NCBI GenBank assembly: GCA_031290055.1
Contig: JAITOH010000034.1
Location: 1-5,039 of the forward strand
Direction: 5' to 3'
DNA: 5,039 bases
Source of the DNA: Endomicrobium sp.
Lineage (GTDB): Bacteria; Elusimicrobiota; Endomicrobiia; Endomicrobiales; Endomicrobiaceae
This document shows, one piece after another, positions 1 through 5,039 of the stretch. The position numbers and the translations under genes were made by a program. Below the pieces are notes generated by a model, which did no database searches, was not told the DNA's origin, and was given only the letters and a program-made list of their open reading frames with translations. How positions within the stretch are numbered: position 1 is the stretch's first letter; the number at the start of each line of letters is the position of its first letter.

Positions 1-131
1 TTATAGTTGCAATAAATAAAGATCCATTGTGCCCCATGATGCAGTCAGCTACTTATGCTTTGGAAGGAGATTTATATGAAATTGTCCCCAATATAATAAA
101 AGAAGTAAAGTCGTCTAGAGTTGTTCGTTGA
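1..131 (+). CDS. etfA: Electron transfer flavoprotein subunit alpha, C-terminal end (partial)
   Basis: This is the 3' end of a gene entering from the left; the first complete codon is at 3 and the stop TGA is at 129-131, leaving 42 residues. The peptide begins [20 protein letters not shown] and continues [16 protein letters not shown]. This matches the conserved C-terminus of ETF alpha (family pattern: IVAINKDP, acidic or small residues, A-D/T-Y, GDL, VVP, I-E-L), the part of domain II that holds FAD. EtfAB is a soluble heterodimer carrying FAD that passes electrons between dehydrogenases and a quinone oxidoreductase or a bifurcating partner. The FAD-binding SGA/ISGAIQH motifs lie upstream, outside the window, so bifurcating and non-bifurcating types cannot be told apart. 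The etfB gene would normally sit just upstream. The identification is firm despite the short length. Confidence 0.9.
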   Translation, partial: IVAINKDPLCPMMQSATYALEGDLYEIVPNIIKEVKSSRVVR

Positions 132-151
132 TGTTGGGCAACGGTTTTTTT
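126..151 (+). terminator. Rho-independent terminator of etfA
   Basis: The stem CGTTG (126-130) pairs with CAACG (139-143) around an 8-base loop and is followed by G and seven T residues (145-151). The left arm overlaps the last sense codon and the stop codon of etfA, so transcription should end right at the gene end. The stem is only 5 bp, but the T-run is uninterrupted. Confidence 0.65.
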
Positions 152-166
152 ATAAACTGAGTTTAA

Positions 167-193
167 CGCATAAAATTAGAATTTATTTGTGCG
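167..193 (-). terminator. Weak hairpin in the convergent gap, possible terminator of the DUF4015 gene
   Basis: CGCATAAA (167-174) can pair with TTTGTGCG (186-193), giving 8 bp including one G-T pair around an 11-base AT-rich loop. It lies 3' of the minus-strand gene ending at 234 and 3' of the etfA terminator. On the minus strand the sequence after the stem is T/A-rich but has no clean U-tract. On the plus strand a T-rich stretch follows about 7 bases later. It could serve either direction or be incidental. Confidence 0.25.
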
Positions 194-233
194 AAACCTT
201 TATTTATTTTTCCAACTCTTTCTAACACTAATA

Positions 234-1433
234 TTAACATTTAATTTTTCCATTCTTAATATTTTGAATGGGTTGTAAAATATTTTTAGGGTTCTTTTTT
301 TCTAGTGCATCGTTTGTGTAAGTGCACTTAGGATTCCACAGTAGCCAACTATTTACATTATTATCATAACAGGCTTGCATTTGTGCTTTTACTTCGCTTT
401 TGCCGTATTTATACCCTAGACTAAAATCTTGAAGCCACGGACGGATTTTTTCATTAGGAATTCTTCTTAGTGCGTTTTCTAGAGAACAATAAACTGTCCT
501 GTATGGCTCTTTGTTTGGTTCTGTAATACCATAGTTTCCTCTTCCGTAGTGTGATGGATAAAGCATAGGACTTACATAGTCAACCCACTGTGACATTTCG
601 ACTATTTTCTGTCCTATTCCCATATCATCTATTGCTGCTGTTGTTAAACCAAAAACATCAATAGATATTTTTACGTCCTTAGTTTTAAGTCGCCTGTTTG
701 CTTCTTTTAAAAAACTTACTAAAATTTTCGAAGCTTCAATTGAAGAATGTTCTTTGCTATAGCAACAAATTTTAGTGTTACCATCAGATGGAAAGCGTAT
801 GTAATCAAATTGTATTTCGTCAAAACCCACATCTACTGCTTTTTCAGCTATCTGCAAATTATAATCCCAAGAATTTTTATTATAAGGGTCTAACCACGCA
901 ATCCCTTTTTTGTCTTCCCATACTGTGCCATCAGGATTTTTTACTGCAAGTTCAGGGTTTTTTCTTGCCATTTTATTATCTCTAAAAACAACAATTCTTG
1001 CTATAGTGTAAATATCTTTTTCTTTTAAATCCGAAATATATTTTTCAAGATCTGGAACAGCTCTAACATAAGCCCCTATTGAATCTACAGCTCTCACACC
1101 ATCAATATAAACTTCACCCTCATATTCTTTAATATCTATTACAGCAGTGTTTAATTCTGTACTTTTGAATAATCGTTCTAAAATGTCTTTATATTTTTTA
1201 GAGCCACTTACCCAAGCGGAAACATGTATACCTCGTATATATTTCGGAATTGTTTTCTCTGCTATTTTCTCATCATTTTGGGCCCTTATAACAGTAGTTT
1301 CTGTTGGTGTATATTTCGTTGTTCGTTCCAATACTGGCATATTAGAATCAGCTATAGAAATCTTGCAAACTGCGAGAACAGAAAAAAAGGACAACATTAA
1401 AAAAAAACCACATCTAATTTTTTGTGTTCTCAT
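234..1433 (-). CDS. Secreted DUF4015 glycoside-hydrolase-like TIM-barrel protein
   Basis: This is a 399-residue exported protein. Residues 2-8 are basic (RTQKIRC) and 9-22 are hydrophobic, with a likely signal peptidase I site after SIA (28/29). A low-complexity Ser/Thr/Glu-rich linker follows, and the DUF4015 barrel begins at RGIHVSAW (67-74). Family strand motifs follow in order: AVIDIKEYEG (97-106), ARIVVFRD (145-152), WLDPYN (180-185), GFDEIQFDYIRFPSDG (203-218), SIDVFG (257-262), WVDYVSPMLYPSHY (283-296), PWLQDF (332-337) and SWLLWNP (362-368). The Asp/Glu residues in DEIQFD and SIDVFG are the candidate catalytic acids by analogy with GH13-like barrels; no substrate has been established for the family that I can name. 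I chose the ATG at 1433 because an upstream in-frame TTG at 1475 lies next to a TTGACA -35 box and would put a non-signal-like extension before the signal peptide. There is no Shine-Dalgarno sequence before either start. The gene lies 79 bases downstream of the M23 peptidase on the same strand, so an envelope polysaccharide or peptidoglycan role is inferred. Confidence 0.85.
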   Translation of the reverse strand: MRTQKIRCGFFLMLSFFSVLAVCKISIADSNMPVLERTTKYTPTETTVIRAQNDEKIAEKTIPKYIRGIHVSAWVSGSKKYKDILERLFKSTELNTAVIDIKEYEGEVYIDGVRAVDSIGAYVRAVPDLEKYISDLKEKDIYTIARIVVFRDNKMARKNPELAVKNPDGTVWEDKKGIAWLDPYNKNSWDYNLQIAEKAVDVGFDEIQFDYIRFPSDGNTKICCYSKEHSSIEASKILVSFLKEANRRLKTKDVKISIDVFGLTTAAIDDMGIGQKIVEMSQWVDYVSPMLYPSHYGRGNYGITEPNKEPYRTVYCSLENALRRIPNEKIRPWLQDFSLGYKYGKSEVKAQMQACYDNNVNSWLLWNPKCTYTNDALEKKNPKNILQPIQNIKNGKIKC

Positions 1434-1442
1434 GAGACGTTC

Positions 1443-1472
1443 ATTGTATCTAAAACTAATAATCTTTGTCAA
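1443..1472 (-). promoter_or_regulatory. Sigma70-type promoter of the DUF4015 gene
   Basis: Read on the minus strand, TTGACA (1472-1467) is followed by an 18-base spacer and TACAAT (1448-1443). That is a perfect -35 and a 5/6 match to the -10. Only 9 bases (1442-1434) separate the -10 from the ATG at 1433, so a start site about 7 bases past the -10 would leave a leader of about 1-3 bases. No ribosome binding site is seen. Confidence 0.65.
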
Positions 1473-1512
1473 CAATGTTGTTCATAAGTTTAAATACACA
1501 AAATCAATTAAG

Positions 1513-2748
1513 TTAACCAAAGTTAAGAAGATCTTGTGTTTGCTCTTTAAATCTTTTTTTGCTTTCTTTTGCTAATATCGTTTCTGACCGTCGTTTCATT
1601 TTAAGAAAGTTAGAAAATTTACCGTTTAGTTTTATTCTAAAATCCAAGTGTGGTCCTGTGGCTAAACCTGTCATTCCTACATAACCTATGACCTGCCCTT
1701 GATCTACTTTAGTCCCTCTTCTTATGCCCCTAGCATATTTTGATAGATGGCCATAATATGTCTCGTAGCCATTCGAATGTTTTATTATAATCAAATTACC
1801 AAATCCACCACTATAGCACGCTCTCATCACTGTACCATAACCCACTGAAGAGACAGGTGTGCCTTTAGGAGCAGCATAGTCTATACCTAAATGAGGCCTT
1901 GCATATTTTAATATTGGATGTACACGATTTGTTGTAAAATGTGAACTTATTCTACTGAATTGAAGAGGAGCTTTTAAGAATGTACTTTTTACTGAATTGG
2001 CATTTTCATCGAAATATTCGGCATTAGTATTTTTTTCTTTGAAGTAAAACGCGTTATAGGTTTTTAGTTGTGTTCTGTATTGTGCTGCAATAATCTTTGA
2101 AGATAAATTTTTATTTCTTTTTTTTGTCTGCTTTATTTCATATATGATTTTAAACGTATCTCCTTGTTTAGTGTCTGTAAGAAAGTCTATTTGCCAAGCA
2201 AAAATATCTGCAAAAGAAAGTATCGTATCTGGTGGAATGTTCTGTGATAACATTGCTGTCCACAGAGAAGAAACTACAGTTCCTCGTTGTTTAAACTTAC
2301 GCAATGTTGTTGCCAGTTTTTTTCTTTTGGTTTTTATAACATTATTTTTATTTGAAGTTTTTGATATTGAATAATACAAAACACCAGTTGGATAGTACAA
2401 AAAATTTATCCATTTCCCAGTACTGGAATCATAAAATATTTCATAAAAGTCTCCAGGCATACATCGATTAATATTTGCAATTTTTTTAAGTTCTCTCAAA
2501 ATATTTCTTGAATCTTTTCTTGAGAGTTTCGTACTAGCTAGTGTTAAAGCAAGAACATCCCCTTGCTGGATAGTCACTTTTTCCATAAAAAAATTGTTGT
2601 GATTATTTTGCGGAGAAAGGGAAGAAATTTTTAGAGATTCAATACCTGGAGAGTTTTTTGTAATAAAGATTGCAAAAACAATAAAACAAAAAACTGGCAA
2701 CAATAATGAACCCATTGAGATAAAAGTTTTCTTTGAGAAAAAACCCAT
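1513..2748 (-). CDS. M23 family metallopeptidase (LytM/MepM-like), membrane-anchored murein endopeptidase
   Basis: This is a 411-residue envelope protein. After a KK-containing start, residues 12-32 form an uncleaved-looking transmembrane anchor (GSLLLPVFCFIVFAIFI). Residues 58-120 resemble the OapA/LysM-like N-terminal domain of MepM and Csd3 proteins, and 156-204 (SSLWTAML, FADIFAWQIDF, GDTFKIIYE) match the Csd3 second domain. The M23 domain spans about 263-385. It contains H286-L-G-I-D290 (first two zinc ligands), YYGHLS with H334, and GPHLDF with H367. Family members cut peptide cross-links in peptidoglycan, often D-Ala-meso-DAP, in the periplasm. The usual HxH ends in the third zinc ligand; here it is HLD, with D369 replacing His, so either Asp binds the metal or activity is altered. 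A charged tail follows from 386. I preferred the ATG at 2748 over an in-frame TTG at 2787 that is the first codon of a TTGACA box. The order and domain make-up fit MepM/YebA, but the substrate is not shown. Confidence 0.88.
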   Translation of the reverse strand: MGFFSKKTFISMGSLLLPVFCFIVFAIFITKNSPGIESLKISSLSPQNNHNNFFMEKVTIQQGDVLALTLASTKLSRKDSRNILRELKKIANINRCMPGDFYEIFYDSSTGKWINFLYYPTGVLYYSISKTSNKNNVIKTKRKKLATTLRKFKQRGTVVSSLWTAMLSQNIPPDTILSFADIFAWQIDFLTDTKQGDTFKIIYEIKQTKKRNKNLSSKIIAAQYRTQLKTYNAFYFKEKNTNAEYFDENANSVKSTFLKAPLQFSRISSHFTTNRVHPILKYARPHLGIDYAAPKGTPVSSVGYGTVMRACYSGGFGNLIIIKHSNGYETYYGHLSKYARGIRRGTKVDQGQVIGYVGMTGLATGPHLDFRIKLNGKFSNFLKMKRRSETILAKESKKRFKEQTQDLLNFG

Positions 2749-2758
2749 AACACAACAA

Positions 2759-2787
2759 ATTCTAAAAAATTTTAGGCCACATGTCAA
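2759..2787 (-). promoter_or_regulatory. Sigma70-type promoter of the M23 peptidase gene
   Basis: On the minus strand, TTGACA (2787-2782) is followed by a 17-base spacer and TAGAAT (2764-2759), a near-consensus promoter. The ATG at 2748 begins 10 bases after the -10 box, so the transcript should carry a leader of only a few bases. No Shine-Dalgarno sequence precedes that ATG. The arrangement repeats that of the next gene downstream (1443-1472). Confidence 0.7.
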
Positions 2788-2809
2788 CGAACTTCACAAA
2801 TTAACAAAA

Positions 2810-2826
2810 AATGATTCTTAATGATT
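2810..2826. repeat. Tandem AATGATT half-sites between divergent promoters
   Basis: AATGATT occurs at 2810-2816 and again at 2820-2826, a spacing of 10 bases or about one helical turn. It sits between the outward-facing -35 boxes at 2787 (minus) and 2859 (plus). This placement would suit a regulator acting on one or both promoters. In AT-rich DNA a 7-base repeat can easily be chance. Confidence 0.25.
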
Positions 2827-2858
2827 TAAAACTTGTAAGTTAGGATTAGTAATTCTTT

Positions 2859-2888
2859 TTGACAACTTTATAATATTTTTAGTAAAAT
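2859..2888 (+). promoter_or_regulatory. Sigma70-type promoter of the DUF1015 gene
   Basis: TTGACA (2859-2864), an 18-base spacer and TAAAAT (2883-2888) form a near-consensus promoter. The TATAAT at 2869-2874 is too close to this -35 to be its partner. The predicted start near 2895 gives a leader of about 60 bases containing a Shine-Dalgarno site, unlike the minus-strand promoters facing the other way. Confidence 0.55.
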
Positions 2889-2944
2889 CAACTTCATAAT
2901 AGGAATGTAACGTAAGTTTTTGTGTATGTAGGTAAAAATTTTTC

Positions 2945-2950
2945 GGAGGG
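2945..2950 (+). promoter_or_regulatory. Shine-Dalgarno site of the DUF1015 gene
   Basis: GGAGGG lies 8 bases before the ATG at 2959 and 5 bases before an in-frame GTG at 2956. Either start is physically possible and they differ by one residue. ATG is chosen because it is the stronger start codon and gives a normal MAEIKSF N-terminus. Confidence 0.75.
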
Positions 2951-2958
2951 TTTTTGTG

Positions 2959-4176
2959 ATGGCAGAGATAAAATCATTTCAAGCATTGAGATATGAAAAA
3001 GATGTGGTTACAGATTTTATTTGTCCTCCTTATGACGTTATAAATCCAGAAGAGAAAGAAAGGCTTAAAAAACTTTCTCCCTTTAATATGGTTAATGTTG
3101 AGTTACCAGATTCTAAGAATAAAATTAATAAATACAGAAATGCTGCTAATCTGATGAAGTTATGGCAAAATAACAATGTGCTTGTACGAGTTGATAAACC
3201 AGCTTTGTATTTTTATGAGCAAATTTTTGAAGAGATTGGAATTAGAATGACAAGAAGAGGCTTGTTCGTGGCCTTGAAACTTGACGACCCTAATTTAAAA
3301 AAAAGTTTGATGAAACCACATGAAAAAACTCTTTTGAAGCCAAAAATTGACAGATTAAAACTTTTGAAGGCAACGAAAGCAAATACTAGTCCTATTTTTG
3401 GGTTATTTGATGATGAAAGTCGGGCAGTTATGGATATTTGCAAAAAAATAGCAAGAAGACCTCCAGAGATAACTGCAAGAGATATACAAGGTACATTTCA
3501 CAAGTTGTGGATTGTTGTTGACAAAGAAATAATTGAAACAGTCAAAAAATGTTTATCAAGTAAAAAAATATTCATGGCTGATGGGCATCATAGATATGAA
3601 ACTGCTTGGAATTACAGTCAAGAAAGAAAAGAAAAAGATAGGTTCTATAATTCTGATGTTGAGTACAACTATATTTTAGCTTATTTGTGTCCCACTGATG
3701 ACCCTGGAATTTCAATTTGGCCCACACATAGGGTTGTCGAAGCGCCTGCGAATTTGGAATCAAATATTGAAAAATTTTTTGATGTGCATCTTGCGAAAGA
3801 TTTTCAAAAGCTTTTAAAGAAAGAAACTCAACCTATAATGATTTTTAAAGATGGAAAATATAGAGTTTTAACAATAAAAAAAGAGTCTTTTCTTAAAAAG
3901 GCTATGCCGGATAAAAGTAAAGAATATAGGAATTTGGCAGTAAGTATATTGCATTATTTACTTGTACCAGATCTATCTGCCTCAAATTTTATTTACGTGA
4001 AAAATGATAAAGAAGCAGTATTTATTGCAAAAAAAACAAATAAAATTGCAGTTATAGTTCCAGCAATGCCTGTTGAATATTTAAAAAATATTAGTTTGAA
4101 TAATGAAGTACTACCCCAAAAATCAACATATTTTTATCCAAAACTTGCAAGTGGGATGGTAATAAGGACACTGTAA
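2959..4176 (+). CDS. DUF1015 family protein, function unknown
   Basis: This is a complete 405-residue cytosolic protein, close to the family's usual length, with no signal or membrane segment. Family hallmarks appear in order. The N-terminal PPYDVI begins at residue 23. KPHEKT, with H121 and E122, leads into PKIDRLKLLKATKANTSPIF. MADGHHRYETA holds D208-G-H-H-R and E214. DDPGISIWPTHRVV follows, and the C-terminal 20 residues contain PQKSTYFYPKLASGMVI. All conserved blocks are intact, so the gene looks functional. No activity has been demonstrated for the family to my knowledge. The DGHHR block resembles the nucleotide-handling motif of ParB/sulfiredoxin-fold proteins, including the free-serine kinase SerK, and some family members are therefore mislabelled as ParB-like. 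A phosphotransfer role is inference only. The gene diverges from the M23 gene, has its own promoter and a good ribosome site, and ends 5 bases before the CvpA-like gene. An alternative GTG start at 2956 would add one Met. Confidence 0.9.
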   Translation: MAEIKSFQALRYEKDVVTDFICPPYDVINPEEKERLKKLSPFNMVNVELPDSKNKINKYRNAANLMKLWQNNNVLVRVDKPALYFYEQIFEEIGIRMTRRGLFVALKLDDPNLKKSLMKPHEKTLLKPKIDRLKLLKATKANTSPIFGLFDDESRAVMDICKKIARRPPEITARDIQGTFHKLWIVVDKEIIETVKKCLSSKKIFMADGHHRYETAWNYSQERKEKDRFYNSDVEYNYILAYLCPTDDPGISIWPTHRVVEAPANLESNIEKFFDVHLAKDFQKLLKKETQPIMIFKDGKYRVLTIKKESFLKKAMPDKSKEYRNLAVSILHYLLVPDLSASNFIYVKNDKEAVFIAKKTNKIAVIVPAMPVEYLKNISLNNEVLPQKSTYFYPKLASGMVIRTL

Positions 4177-4181
4177 CTCCG

Positions 4182-4640
4182 TTGATAGATATCTTTTTAC
4201 TAATAAGCATAATTTTAATAGCATGGTTTGGTTGGCATTTAGGCGTTCTAAAAAGCTTTCTCTTGATTTTTGCTGTGGCATTGTTGTTTCTTTTCGTTGC
4301 AAATGATTTTCAGTTATCTAAAAAAGGGACAGATTTTTATTTGCTCATTGCTTTAGTCGTGCTGTTTATTGTTATTATGGCTGTTTTTTTAAGAGTTGTT
4401 AAATTTTTTCATTTGAGTATTTTGGATAAAGTGGGTGGGGCAGTTTTAAGTGTTTATGTTTGGATTGGGTTGTCCATTGATGTATTAGTTCCTATAATAG
4501 CATCTACTTTAGATATACCTATCTGTATTGGTACGTTAGTATATAAGACTGCTTTTTGTTTGTCACAATTTAAAATTAAACCGCTTGGATTAGTAGAGGC
4601 TATGTGTGGCATTCTGCAATCCATTAGCTATCCAGGCTGA
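4182..4640 (+). CDS. Small four-helix membrane protein, CvpA-like
   Basis: This is a 152-residue inner-membrane protein with predicted helices at about 2-19, 24-41, 52-71 and 86-108 and a short, less hydrophobic C-terminus. The shape and motif positions match CvpA/colicin V production proteins: an initial Asp in the first helix (MIDIFLLI), a G-W-H-L-G-V-L-K-S turn in place of the family G-x-R-x-G-x-x-R-S, and LDKVGGAVLSVY matching the family LDRxxGxxxG. Similarity is in pattern rather than close identity, so the family call is moderate. CvpA is linked to envelope integrity, but its molecular role is unclear. The start is TTG, 5 bases after the DUF1015 stop. AAGGA lies about 13 bases upstream, rather far, so translation is probably coupled to DUF1015. 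The next in-frame Met is residue 66, too late to keep the first two helices. Confidence 0.6.
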   Translation: MIDIFLLISIILIAWFGWHLGVLKSFLLIFAVALLFLFVANDFQLSKKGTDFYLLIALVVLFIVIMAVFLRVVKFFHLSILDKVGGAVLSVYVWIGLSIDVLVPIIASTLDIPICIGTLVYKTAFCLSQFKIKPLGLVEAMCGILQSISYPG

Positions 4641-4714
4641 GATTATTTAAATAGGTATGTGAATTATGTTTAGACGTATATTAATTCTGTAGAAGTTTTA
4701 ACTAGTAAAAATAA

Positions 4715-5039
<325 letters not shown>

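Noticed and set aside
788..985. Plus-strand open frame antisense to DUF4015; similar frames at 2144-2374 (plus) and at 3213-3443 and 3572-3763 (minus)
   Set aside because: All lie opposite well-supported genes with clear conserved motifs and look like non-coding shadows.
1356..1367. Possible lipoprotein lipobox LAVC in the DUF4015 signal peptide
   Set aside because: Val at the -1 position is atypical for a lipobox (Gly, Ala or Ser expected), and a better signal peptidase I site, SIA/D, follows.
1431..1445. Four-codon leader frame (Met-Asn-Val-Ser) whose stop overlaps the DUF4015 ATG
   Set aside because: Its ATG begins inside the -10 box and would lie upstream of the transcript start.
1434..1475. 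N-terminal extension of the DUF4015 gene from TTG at 1475
   Set aside because: The TTG adjoins a TTGACA -35 box and the -10 lies within the extension. No ribosome site precedes it, and the signal peptide begins properly at the ATG at 1433.
1147..1575. Plus-strand open frame of 142 codons
   Set aside because: It lies antisense across the DUF4015 and M23 genes, has no family match or ribosome site, and its composition reflects the reverse complement.
2749..2787. N-terminal extension of the M23 gene from TTG at 2787
   Set aside because: The TTG is itself the start of the -35 hexamer, so that codon would not be transcribed from this promoter. The added residues do not resemble a signal or anchor.

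Overview
This window appears to come from an AT-rich, Gram-negative-type bacterial chromosome. Signs are roughly one-third GC by eye, Lys/Asn/Ile-rich proteins, an exported MepM-like M23 peptidase with a membrane anchor, an electron transfer flavoprotein, and a bacterial GluRS. The lineage cannot be fixed from the sequence; Elusimicrobiota or another deep diderm phylum is only a guess. The window is ordinary chromosomal sequence. I found no mobile element, CRISPR array, tRNA or rRNA, and no stretch over 300 bases without a gene.

Left end (1-233): the last 42 residues of an electron transfer flavoprotein alpha subunit (etfA) run rightward and stop at 131, with an intrinsic terminator overlapping the stop codon. 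A weak second hairpin follows, between etfA and the next gene, which points towards it.

Middle, minus strand (234-2787): two exported envelope proteins read leftward. The first in transcription order is a membrane-anchored M23 (LytM/MepM-like) murein peptidase. It is followed, 79 bases later, by a secreted DUF4015 glycoside-hydrolase-like TIM barrel. Each gene has its own strong sigma70-type promoter whose -10 box lies only 9-10 bases before the best ATG. Both mRNAs are therefore predicted to be leaderless or nearly so. The longer reading frames start at a TTG inside or next to the -35 hexamer and are probably not the real starts.

Right half, plus strand (2859-5039): a divergent promoter with a normal Shine-Dalgarno leader drives a complete DUF1015 protein of unknown function. 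A short four-helix membrane protein resembling CvpA follows 5 bases later from a TTG start. After a further 92 bases comes the first third or less of gltX (glutamyl-tRNA synthetase), also with a TTG start, which runs off the window. No terminator separates these three, so they may share a transcript.

The two minus-strand genes probably act together in cell-wall or envelope polysaccharide remodelling. The plus-strand genes have no evident common pathway. The points most worth checking are the paired leaderless promoters, the HLD (rather than HLH) metal motif in the M23 peptidase, and the DGHHR-containing DUF1015 protein.
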